Shown here in pieces: positions 36,555 through 47,190 of a stretch of DNA of 64,000 nucleotides. Source of the DNA: Apostichopus japonicus (taxonomy: Eukaryota > Echinodermata > Holothuroidea > Aspidochirotida > Stichopodidae); assembly GCF_037975245.1 (NCBI RefSeq), contig NC_092583.1, positions 16,202,264 to 16,266,263 of the forward strand. Direction: 5' to 3'. The position numbers were made by a program, and so were the translations under genes. Each line of letters starts with the position of its first letter. Position 1 is the stretch's first letter. Below the pieces are notes generated by a model that did not search any database, was not told the origin of the DNA, and was given only the letters and a program-made list of their open reading frames with translations.

Positions 36555-36984
36555 AACACCTCTTCTAAAAGTTACAATTATTTCACGTGACATGTTGTAT
36601 TGATGTAGTTCATATGCTCATTGATTGCTAAAAGTCACTTTAGGAAAAGCGACTTAAAGGAGGCTTTTTTATTTTACTTTTTGTCATTTTTCGATAAAAA
36701 TATCTATACACAAAGCTGTTAGAGTTGCGATACGAATTAATTTATTTTTCTTTAAAAAAAATGAACATTAACTTCCAAACTTTTGAAAATTTTCAGTTTG
36801 ATTTTTTAAAGTCGTGTGCATGATAAAATTCTATATGATAAGTGTACGGGCGACGAAACTGGGTTGAGAATGAAATTAGTAATTAGTAAATAATTTTGAA
36901 TTTCCCTTGATGGGAAAATTTAGGAGGTGGGGTGACTTAGTTAAACTTATACTCGGTATGTTTAGTGACAGAAAGTCAGTTTAA

Positions 36985-37512
36985 TTAAGAACTTTGCAAT
37001 TTGATGAATTAGGATGGAAGACTTTTGATAGACATATAAAGCAGAAAAGAATGACAATGGTATACAAAATTATAAATGATCTTACCCCATCTTACTGAAA
37101 AGAGTTATTTACCTCGATAACGGAATTCCATAACCATTTGCTAAGATCCTCATCGTCTAAGAATTTCTACATCACAGGTGACATACTGAATACCATAGAA
37201 ATCAGTAGATTGAAATACTTAGCGGTAAAAGAATGGAATGAGCTAAATCCTAAGATAAAAACATGCCAACACTCTGGCGAGCTTTAAATAAATGATTGCT
37301 AAATGTTTTGTAATTGTGTATTTACCAGTGTTCTTTGTGATTTTTATTTTGTGTTTTATTCTTATTTTACATCTCTGTTATTTAAATGTTTATATGTTCT
37401 AATTTCTGATTTCGTTAATTGTAAATTATGTTTTAGGGCTAAATCGCTAAATGAGTTATACCCATGAAAGTTGAAATAAATTTGAAGTCTTTATAACCTC
37501 TGTCGTCGCTTA
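36985..37512 (+). mobile_element. Non-LTR retrotransposon (LINE) 3' end: RT C-terminus and 3' UTR
   Basis: The + frame reads LRTLQFDELGWKTFDRHIKQ, KRMTMVYKIINDLTPSY, then RSSSSKNFYI and VKEWNELNPKIKTCQ. This is the stereotyped C-terminus after the reverse transcriptase in CR1/jockey-like LINEs. There is an internal TGA at 37097 and a frameshift near the end. The final 92 bases (37421-37512) recur inverted at 41431-41542, marking the element's 3' UTR end. Confidence 0.75.
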
Positions 37513-37699
37513 ATGTCAGCAAATTCTTGACTTGTTCGGTTATTTTATAATTCCTATACTGGTCGATATATATCTACCCGAACAAATGGCCAGATCGAGG
37601 GATCTATCGAATTACAGAGGCGATTATGTTAATTTGGCAAGCTCTAAAATGCTTCTAGCGCGCATAGGATCAATACAAATTAGCATACATTTTTGAAAT

Positions 37700-37712
37700 A
37701 CTTTTATATATA

Positions 37713-37752
<40 letters not shown>

Positions 37753-37795
37753 CATACATATATATATATAAATATATATATACATATATATATAT
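37700..37795. repeat. (TA)n microsatellite
   Basis: Nearly pure TATA runs broken by ACATACATAC. Confidence 0.9.
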
Positions 37796-40700
37796 TTCTT
37801 CCGCTTACATTACATCCTCTTCCATGTTAGCTCTTCATAACTTCAAATCATTGTAGAACATAGTCTTTGAAAAACCTGATTCGATGCTATACGTAGTTCA
37901 CAATAAAAGATTCAGATATGAAATTGGTTTTTTAATATAAATTATATAATAATAATAATTAGTATACAACCCTCCTCAAATATAATTTTCACAATGACCA
38001 TCTCTAAATAACAATGCAAATCATGTATTGAACTCAAATATGCAAAAAATCATACATTTATCACATACTCTCCTCTATATACTATACTGACAATATAACA
38101 ACATATTTTCCGTCCAAATGGACGTTATGTTTAGTTAAGTTATGTTTAGGCTATATATTTCGTTTTCTATTGTTTTGTCGTCTTTCTTGTCACCACTAAG
38201 TTGAACTCCGATGGGTGGGGAACTCCCTGTGCCGGAACCAAGCGAAGGGACGGAGTAGGTACGAGGAGGGTGCGTGTGGTGTGGGGGGGGGTGGTAGTAA
38301 AGACAAAACTCAAAACCGGACAGCACACATCGAAAGTGTAATGTTAATCAGCATAAATGGTCCTATCGGCCTATATACTATACATTGATACATGTAACAC
38401 AAAGCCGCGCTAGGGTCGGGCACCATTCATGATTGTAGCAGCCAAACTATCGCGCAGCGCAGGGGTCGGCACTGCACAGGAGTTTAATCATCCAGACTGG
38501 AGGTATCGTGCCATCCGGAGGTCTCGGACAGTGCAGGGTTCGGGCAGGACCGGTGTCCGGCAACCCGCAGATCTCGGGAAGCGCAGGTATCGGTAGAGCG
38601 CTATGAAAATACAGACAGCTGTTTAATCTACCATCTGGTTCTAAGAATAGCTCACTGTATCCGCGGAGCTCAGCGGGCGTTGAAATTGAACATACGAGGG
38701 GGAAATTGTACAGCGGGTGAAACCCGTAGATTTTCGCTGCATTTTCAATCTGTGAACATTTGTACATTGATATAATAATACATTAAAACACAACTGTATC
38801 GTGGCTTTTGAATCCTCCGAAACAAAATTGTTACAGCCATTAATGAATTTTTAACAATTAATGTTGAAAGGTTTTCGTCCTAGCTTGCTTTAATAATAAT
38901 CGGTTGAATTGGAAGGCCAGAGAAGCAATGAAAGCTCTATTCCATGATACATGTATTCATTGTTGACACGCAATGGTTTGCTTTCTATTTTGAAAAAAGA
39001 AAATGCATAATCACTTTCTTACATATGAATTTCTCTGTAACATATTCAACTGATTATGCACTTTTGGAGATTCTGTTTCTATATAGCTATTATGTTATCA
39101 TGTCAATATTGGTTGAGCATATATCTCTATTGATATTTCTGTCCGTCTACATGTCTGTCTGGTTGCTTTCATATCGGAATATCTGTTATAGTTTCTAGTG
39201 CATTTTAATCAATATATTATAATAAAAATGTGTCCTGTGAATTTTCCCAGGTATCTTGCCAAACAACTGCGCGCTCATCCCCTGTCTAACACCTGTTTGT
39301 TAACATTTTTGGCACGTTTCCAAGAAACGTTTCATAGAGTATTCCGAATGATACACGAGGCACAGTTCATACACGCAGCACAAGATATCAAGCTATGGTC
39401 ATCTTTATAAAAGTAAACCTTGTAATAAAATATGTTTTAGGCCACACGGCATGATTAACTAATGCTTAACATTATTTCCATGTTCTTGTAGAAAACGTCA
39501 AGTTCGCAAAATACAATTGGTTGTTTTTGTAGTTACGTGAGATCCGTAACAGACGAGGTGGTTAGGCTATTTGCTATACACTTAACTGTGGTAGGACATT
39601 ATTTTTTCCGTATTTTTGGAAATTCTAGAAAATACTTTCTTTCCCCCCCCCCCCCCCCGCTTAACACCAGATGTGGTCATACAGTTTATTCATAAATGGG
39701 TGTACTAGAGCCTTGTATACATGACATTAGTTGCATTTAGCACGATTTGCCAGTTTCGCGTGAATTTGTCGAAAGTGTTTTGCTGGATCTTTCGTAAAAT
39801 TTGAAAGGTGTACCAACTTACTTTTCGTACACAATTGGTAATTTCTCTACTGATTTTCAGAGTTTTTTTTTTACGATCTCCAATCGATACATTTCCTTTG
39901 ATCATGTATTTGAACAACTATTACCAAGTTGAGTATTCGACCCGGTATTGTCTGGTCGGAGAGTTCAAAGTGATGGACAGGGATTGTAATTATTTCGATC
40001 GAACATGCATTGACTGGATTATCTGCGCCGCCGCTGTCGGCTCGATATAAAGTACACTTGTGCCGCGAATCAGGAGGTTTTCACAAAAGGATAACAGCGT
40101 TCAAGTTTAAGCCATTCATATCGCCGGATACATCGGGGGGGGGGGGGGGGAGGACAAAAGTAGGATTACGTTCGCGGTTTATGATTCGACTGATCGTAAG
40201 TTGTTTTGTTATTTCGCGTAGTAGACAAAATAAACACGGGAATTGATACGCCATTTTTGCCAATAATTTAATTTTCAGTTGATATCATAGTTTCGTTTAA
40301 ACGTTCATAAGGTTTTATTAAACGTTTAAACGATGTTTCGTTCGTTAACACGTTTAAACGTGTAAACGGCACAGCACTACCTGTGATATTACTTTCTTGT
40401 ATTGAAATACGGATATAATGTGAAACACAATTTAACTTCACTTCAAACCAGATCCCTACAAAATGAGATCATGAAAGACAAAAAGAAAAGCTCAAAAGAA
40501 GCCATTGTTTAAGAGAAAGAAAGAGATATAAATGAATGTACATCTTCGGCATACGTGGGACTACAGTGTAATGTATTATCTTTCTTTCCTCATCTTCCTG
40601 TCTCTACGACGACCTAACGAAGAACTAAAAAAGGAAGTGCTCCAATAGCCTCTCACAGAAGGAATTATATATTAAAACTGATGTCAATCCTTTATTATGT

Positions 40701-41430
40701 TTCGTATACTCAGTTTCCACACAATGAGATCTAGTTTGGAAGTATATAAATAGACTCTAGATGTATGTAATGTAATGTATGTAATGTATGTATGTAATGT
40801 ATAATTAATATATATATATGTAATGTATCCCTTCTATAGCTTAACTACTGGAATACATGGAAAGCTGAAAATTAATTTGTTGAAGCAAAAATGCATATTT
40901 TGACCCCAGAAAGCCACCCCCCCAATCTCTCTAAAGAAAACCTCTGAAGTGTATGCCTAAACAATACGCTGCCCCTTACACCATATGGGCAAGGGGAATA
41001 AAACGTTCCGGTATGCCTTTAAAAGGGTGACAAGCCTCGGGTATTAATTACCATCATACTGGCAAATTTGCAACCTACAATTATATCATATTTAGTAATC
41101 ATCTTTATTTTTGTTTTTAAGGTAATATCTCATTAAACAATGAAAACATAAAGAAAGAAAAATAAAGCTCCTCTGAGATCACGTTCCATTTGTGCACTCT
41201 AGTAATTGATCACCCATGACCTTTAACTAAATAGTTATTTAATTTGTGACATGCTTAGAAGCTCTAATAGCTTTTAAAGACAAAGATGTCAACTTTACGA
41301 TATCACTTAAGTGATGTTTCAAGGGTGAACACGTACTTATTTGAAAGGAACGAAAAAGAAATATTAGGTTGTTGAAGTATACAGGGTGGACAGAGTCGTG
41401 TTAAAGGGATTGACTTATGGTATACTTACA
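37796..41430. other. Intergenic region, no gene seen
   Basis: It includes a GC-rich patch at 38400-38740 with recurring GCGCAGG/TCGG motifs, poly-C (39643) and poly-G (40136) tracts, three CGTTTAAACG palindromes (40294-40363) and an ATGT microsatellite (40758-40802). No coding frame is convincing. Confidence 0.45.
40294..40363. repeat. Three CGTTTAAACG palindromes at 28-29 bp spacing
   Basis: The decamer occurs at 40294, 40323 and 40351. The last is extended to the perfect 16-bp palindrome ACACGTTTAAACGTGT (40348-40363). Confidence 0.8.
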
Positions 41431-41542
41431 TAAGCGACGACAGAGGTTATAAAGACTTCAACTTTATTTAAAGTTTCATGGGTATAACTCATTTAGCGAT
41501 TCAAAACGCTAATCTTACGTGAGGCCCTAAAACATAATTTAC
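41431..41542 (-). mobile_element. LINE 3' UTR fragment, minus strand
   Basis: Its reverse complement matches 37421-37512, including ATCGCTAAATGAGTTATACC and CTCTGTCGTCGCTTA, with a 26-bp insertion. It is a heavily 5'-truncated copy, as expected from target-primed reverse transcription. Confidence 0.82.
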
Positions 41543-42781
41543 AGCAATGTTTGCTGTAAATGACTATTCCTACTTACGGATATTGTTACCTTCCTTTTCT
41601 GTTGAGATTTTGATAGTTGAAAATGTCACAGTTTGTACCTAAATGGAGTAAACTTTGAAGTAATTTAATAGTTACTAAATGAGTAAAACAAATGTTTCTA
41701 GTTCTATTTGATTCTATAGTTTCGATATTAAATAAGGAGAGATAACTGGGCTTCTAGCTTTATCTTGTGGGATGCGAAATTTGAGTACAGTTTCCACACG
41801 TTATGGCATGGTACACTAGTATACGTATACATCAACACAATGTCCTACAGTAGGACTGGAGAAACAAGGCTTTTACGAGCAGTCTGCCTTTACGAATGAT
41901 GAGCAAGAAAGAACTTAGAGTAATCAAAACAAGATCAGAAAAACAGTGAAAAGTGTAATACTAAAGAATTAAGTATTGACTATATCGTAATGGAAATGAT
42001 ATTTATGCTTGCATGTAAGGAGAGTAAAAGTTGAGCATTCTTCATGACCTTATCTGAGTCACTCCCCCAGATAGTGTCACTAATGAACGTAAAATGAAAT
42101 TGAGATATTTCACATGAACGAAACTAATGATTTGAAAGTTTAGTTTAGTGTGATAATGATAATGTAAGTTCGGAAATAACTGAATAACATTACCTTGTAG
42201 AATGTGCGGTTTAGTAAAACTGGGATGGTGTGTCCCCAAATAATGTTCAGGACAATTTGAAAGGTGTATTGCAGAAGTTGCAGAGCAAGAAATATTCCAA
42301 CACGGTGTTATTTGCCTTGTGTATTAACATAGTCGTTTTAAGCTGGGTAGACTTTCCTCTCTATTTCTTTAAGCTATTTTTTTTTTAGCTTCTACTTTTA
42401 CAGACCCGCCCTCCTCTATTAGTTCGCTAACTTAATTGTGTACATTTAACCCAACATTTTGTGAAATATTTCTAGCAAAGAATTACAAAAAAATAATATC
42501 CCGTAAATTAAATTACTATAATAGAAAAGTTTTTAGTTATAATAAATTGACTTGCTATTCTCTGGTTGGTAGATTCGTCTTCTGCATCACTGACTATATA
42601 GGCAATAATACGCAAACACAACAATTTGCGATTTACAAACTATAGTATATTACTAAATTTTAAAGCAAAGATGGTTTTCGACATCATTGCTATATAAAGT
42701 TCTTTCACTGTGTTTAGACCAAAGAACTAAAAAAGGGACAGACATCCCAGCATATATGGTCTAACGTACAATTGTATGAGA
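41543..42781. other. Intergenic region, no gene seen
   Basis: AT-rich DNA with a short T tract near 42377. Short ORFs look random. Confidence 0.4.
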
Positions 42782-43045
42782 CCCTTGTGGTCAAGTGGTT
42801 AAGACAGTGGCCAAATCATTACGTTGTGTCCTTTGGCAAGGCCATTGCCTCCCTGCACCCAGGTGTGTAAATGGGGACTTCCGAGGTAGCTTATTATTGA
42901 ATGCGTCGGATGCTTGTTGCACCCTACTTTTTACGAAAAAGTCGCCCAGGAAAGAACCTGACTTCGGTCAGCTTGCGGCTTGATAAGCCAATGAGGCTTC
43001 TTCGCGAGTTCCTGCTTGCAGTAGGATCTAAAATACATACGTACT
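42782..43045 (+). mobile_element. Chimeric tRNA-derived SINE
   Basis: The head and body (GTGGTCAAGTGGTTAAG, CATTACGTTGTGTCC, CACCCAGGTGTGTAAATGGG) match the SINE at 16811, but about 37 bp including box B is deleted. The 3' domain (CTGACTTCGGTCAG at 42958-42971, then GATAAGCCAATGAGGCTTC, GCGAGTTCCTGCTTGCA and GGATCTAAAATACATAC) matches the SINE at 16202-16439. It lies about 450 bp upstream of the GPCR start. Confidence 0.82.
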
Positions 43046-43480
43046 AGTGTACTAGGCATTTGTACACGAAGGTGTTTCTAAGATACGTAAGGTTTCAAGT
43101 AGAGACCTATGTTATCCATTTAACCAAACATTCCCTGCACAAAAGTTCAGAAGGATTGTGGCGTCTGCCTCATTTACGTTTTCGGTTGCTCGTTTGCTCA
43201 TTCACGTATTCGAAAGCTCAAGATATGAGGAAGTTAGGAACACCGTTCGTCAAGTAATCGTAAACACCCAAGTTACGATTTACAAACTACTTTAAGATTG
43301 GCTAGACTTTTGAGATTTCAAAATGTCTTGAAGAATGAGGATATTGTAAGGTTGCAATGAATCACCATCTCAAGAGTTTGTTATTTCTGTCCATTTGAGT
43401 TTCTGTATAGTATAAGTTCACTCACCTCAGAGATATGTTGATCTCCGTCTTATATACGTATTTCTCTCATTAATTGCAGG

Positions 43481-43495
43481 TCTCCCTTAGTAGAC
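43481..43495 (+). promoter_or_regulatory. Probable 5' UTR start of the GPCR coding exon (splice acceptor)
   Basis: A pyrimidine-rich run ending TTAATTGCAG precedes 43481, followed by 15 bases to the ATG. This suggests the receptor mRNA has at least one upstream non-coding exon. No first exon or promoter could be identified. Confidence 0.45.
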
Positions 43496-44836
43496 ATGGA
43501 TCCACGTCACGTGACAATTGATCCTATGGCAGGCACGCATGGGCCCATGCAAGACTTACACAATATGGACATATTCGGTGATCCTCCACACATGCCATCG
43601 CACAACAACTCGCATGTCATGTCACATGAAAAATCACATGATATGTCACCGGATCACCATAACACTATGATGGATGGCAATATGGCACACCATCCTATAG
43701 ATGATACAAATGGTCACGGTCACCACGGAGATGGGGATTTATTGTCACTCTTAAACATCGGTAACGCTAGTTCTAATGCGACCTGCGAGGGATCTGTTTG
43801 TGTCGTGGAACAGGTCATAGTGATATCAATCCCTCTATTGATCATCCTCGGGAACATCATCACGATCACGGTACTAATGAAAACAAAGTCGTTCAGAAAT
43901 TGTCATGGATACTATCTCCTGTCACTTGCGGTCGCAGATTTACTGATGGGTCCTGCCGCTATTACTGCCACCTTTCCCGTCTTTAAACATTACTGGCCTT
44001 TCGGTGTCACTGGTTGCTTACTCTCAGCCTACATCAGTGAAGTATGCATGAAGGTATCCTTACTTATGCTACTTCTACTCAGCATCGAACGGTATATCGC
44101 TATTTGTCACCCGTTCTACTATACACGCATAGTGACTACTCGTATGACAGTTATCTCGATACTCTTCAGCTGGGTATTCTGTAATTTGATTTACATCGTT
44201 ACTATACCGCCTGGAATAATCTGCTTCACTTACTCACCGGACAAATACCTGTGTACTGTGACGTATTTTATGCATCCTGAATACGTTGTCGGTATAATCA
44301 TAACGTTTTTGGTGCCGTCAATGATCATCGTTACTATCACAAGCGCTTTATCGTCCTATCAGATATTCCAAAGCCAAGTCCGAAGTCAGTCCAGCGACGA
44401 CTGTAAGATGCGGGTCCACTCGAAAAAAAATAAGCGGGTTTTCTTCGTGCTCATTACTTTACTACTGGCGTTCTACATTTGTTGGTTACCCTACGTCACC
44501 ATCAATATCTACGCCCTTGTTAGCGGAAACACGTGGGATCTAAACCACCAGGTCGAGTTTTATTCCTTTTGGCTGGCGGTCGCTAATAGCTGTCTGAACC
44601 CAATGATCTACTTTGGCATGAATAAAACATTCAAGAGAGCAACTGTTGCGTTGATGAGAGAGTTAGCCTACCGAGTCACGTGCGGCAGGCTGTGCCGACT
44701 ATCCTTGAAGAATCTTGTTAGCTCGGACTCAGAGAGTAAGATGAAAGTTATTTCCTCTGTGAAGAAAAAAGGCGACCAGAATAAGGAGCTATCGTCGCCC
44801 GGAATTTGTAATCAAGCATGCGAAAATGATGACTAA
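43496..44836 (+). CDS. Orphan class A (rhodopsin-like) G-protein-coupled receptor with His/Met-rich ectodomain
   Basis: Complete 446-residue receptor in one coding exon. Seven membrane segments are visible. Family landmarks: GN at 119-120 (N1.50), LAVAD (D148, 2.50), C174 (3.25) with C253 in loop 2, ERY at 198-200, W226 (4.50), P274 (5.50), CWLPY (P332, 6.50) and NPMIY 368-372. The third intracellular loop is short and the tail is about 70 residues. Position 3.32 is Ser181, not the Asp of aminergic receptors, so an amine ligand is not supported; Glu182 is beside it. Residues 1-81 hold 15 His, 10 Met and 12 Asp, followed by sequons at N90 and N94. The start ATG has a good context (GACATGG) and sits 15 bases after an acceptor-like TTAATTGCAG ending 43480, so a 5' UTR exon upstream is likely. 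The ligand is unknown. Confidence 0.95.
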   Translation: MDPRHVTIDPMAGTHGPMQDLHNMDIFGDPPHMPSHNNSHVMSHEKSHDMSPDHHNTMMDGNMAHHPIDDTNGHGHHGDGDLLSLLNIGNASSNATCEGSVCVVEQVIVISIPLLIILGNIITITVLMKTKSFRNCHGYYLLSLAVADLLMGPAAITATFPVFKHYWPFGVTGCLLSAYISEVCMKVSLLMLLLLSIERYIAICHPFYYTRIVTTRMTVISILFSWVFCNLIYIVTIPPGIICFTYSPDKYLCTVTYFMHPEYVVGIIITFLVPSMIIVTITSALSSYQIFQSQVRSQSSDDCKMRVHSKKNKRVFFVLITLLLAFYICWLPYVTINIYALVSGNTWDLNHQVEFYSFWLAVANSCLNPMIYFGMNKTFKRATVALMRELAYRVTCGRLCRLSLKNLVSSDSESKMKVISSVKKKGDQNKELSSPGICNQACENDD

Positions 44837-46360
44837 GAAATAAAAAGTGATAATTATATCAAATAGAAGAGTTCCCATGGACCCAGTGAAGCCATTCTCC
44901 GATTTAATTGCATTATTATAAAACAACAAAAGAAAAGAAAATATAAACAAAACAAGAATAGATGATGTTGCTACCTTCTTATACCTCCACCTTCACCAAC
45001 TCCCTTGTGACTTTTTTTAGCAGATATGCCTAATATTTGGTGAAGCGGTTACGAATTACCGATCGAATAATTAAAGGCAATTTATCAAACTATAAGACAG
45101 GCGCTTAGCTTTTTCATTACATGGTAATAAGGTAAATAATGATACTGTTCTACCCTATGCACTTCGTCGTCCACGCACTCTTTTATTGTAGCATTAATCA
45201 TAGTCACACGAGAAGTTTTCTTATGGCACTTGGATAAATTTACCAAAATAAACGCAAAACATCTGCCTTACCTTTTATTACGCCTTAAACGGAACTCACC
45301 CCATTGGTAGTTTTATTTTTAAAAGAAGTTTCGACTTGTGAAAATGACACTTTAAGATTTCAATATAGTGTTATTTGTTCTTGAAGATAAAGGGGGTGTG
45401 TATTGGGGGGGGGGGGGTGTAGGAGGGTGTGAATTAAGGGCCGAGCACCGTGTTGATTTTCCTGAAGTAAATCGTAAACCTTTGATGATGTTTAATTTTA
45501 CGTGTTTAAAAATTGAGTGAACATCTGATCAGCTCGAAGCAATCATCATTCAATGAACCAACAATATTTCATACCAACCTTTACTGCTTAGAAGTAGCGA
45601 ACGTTATTATTGTATTTATCTAATCAAGCTAATGTTCTTTACGCACATGTTGATAGTTATTATTGTTATTATTATGTGTAGCATCTTTGATATAGCAAAA
45701 TTGCAAAGGGACAGAGAGTTCTATAGCCTTAACACTCAAAGTATGCTAATATTTGATACTTTTTTTTAAACACGCACACGGTCTATTATTGTTATTGTAG
45801 TATAGAATATTATTTAAATTTGTGTGTAAATTGAACGAAGAAGTCACGCATGTATGTCTATTTATATGTATATATTTTATCATATTATTATCAGTGTTAT
45901 ATACAAGGTTTGGTTTTATTTCAAACCTGTCTTCATGGTAAAGAAAAATAGATGAAGTTAGCATTGCATTAAAACAAGTTTTTGAATGAGATGTAATATC
46001 CAAGTTTAACTAATTGTAAAAATTATTGACAAAAAATGCATGTGCAGTCACATAAAGGAAATACCCGTAAATATAACAAGTATTTTAGTATATGCATCGT
46101 ATTTTTCTTGAACCATGTTGTCCACCCCCACCCCACCCCACCTCTTAAAGAAACCCTGTTATTCTCAGCAAAACTAATGAGTCATTTCATGTTCTTTATA
46201 GTGGAGTAACTCCGAGAAATCTGACAGGGACTTGAACCTCACTGCATCATCCCCAATGGGAACCAGCAAGCCATGTCACAAGTTTACATGAGAAGTTGAT
46301 GAAACTCTGAAGATAACATTTTCACGGTTAGATATTGTTGACTTCCTGTGACCAGCAAAA

Positions 46361-46810
46361 TTCTTGCACACATTTGGACCTATACACCTCAAGGTGTCAT
46401 GTACGCTATATGCTTTAGGAGTTATCATGTGTGTACAGAATACTTCACGGTTCTTGTACTTACAGAGATGGATCTACATACAAAGAATGAAGTTCATCCA
46501 TGTTTTACCTTTGGAGTTATGTTGTCTACAAAGTTTCCGAATTTTGACCTCTGTTGACATCAAATGGTCTTTCACCTTTCACGGCATTTTAAAGAATTCT
46601 TGTACTCGCTAAGATTGATCTATAAAGTTCTAACAAGTTTTACTGTTGGATTAATTGTGCTAACAAGGTTCAGACGTGCAACTCTGTTGACCTAAAGTAA
46701 TCGTTGACCTTACAAATTTGGTTTTACTCACTAAATGTGGACGTTAAGGTGGACGTGCAGACCACGTATGAAGTTTACGCTAGCTTTGCTTTGTAGTTAC
46801 GAGTTAAACC
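46361..46810. repeat. Degenerate 120-150 bp tandem repeat, three to four units
   Basis: Units start near 46361, 46454, 46601 and 46724 with TTGTACT(T/C)-type motifs and a GATGGATCTA-like stretch. They run through CTCTGTTGAC and end in a CTTT/ACC motif. Several TGACCT half-sites recur. Confidence 0.55.
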
Positions 46811-47020
46811 CACCTAAGTGGGTTCTAGCATAGAAAGGGAAGGATGGTGCTGGGTCTGGTGCAAACCCCCACCCCCCCCCCCCCCCCACCCCCCACCCCG
46901 GCTGAATGAATACTCATGATATGTAAATTACAAACAAATTAGAGTATTTTCTTAGTACGACACCGAAGAAGGGATAGTAGCAGTTTCGATGATCTGGGAT
47001 TGCCTTTACACTTGATCACA

Positions 47021-47190
47021 AACGTCACCTTCACGGATCAATCACGTAACATACACGTGAATCACAAATCATCTTCACTTGTTACGCGCGGCACGATCAC
47101 GCACATTACCCACACTTGATCACGCGCATCACCTACACTTGATCACGCGCATCACCTACACTTGATCACGCGCATCACCTACACTCTACC
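47021..47190. repeat. 23-bp minisatellite
   Basis: The unit is TGATCACGCGCATCACC plus TACACT, clearest in three adjacent copies at 47115-47187. More degenerate copies lie upstream. Confidence 0.8.

Noticed and set aside
38400-38740. CpG-island-like promoter
   Set aside because: GC-rich with recurring GCGCAGG/TCGG motifs, but no adjacent gene or TATA/initiator was found; more likely a decayed repeat.
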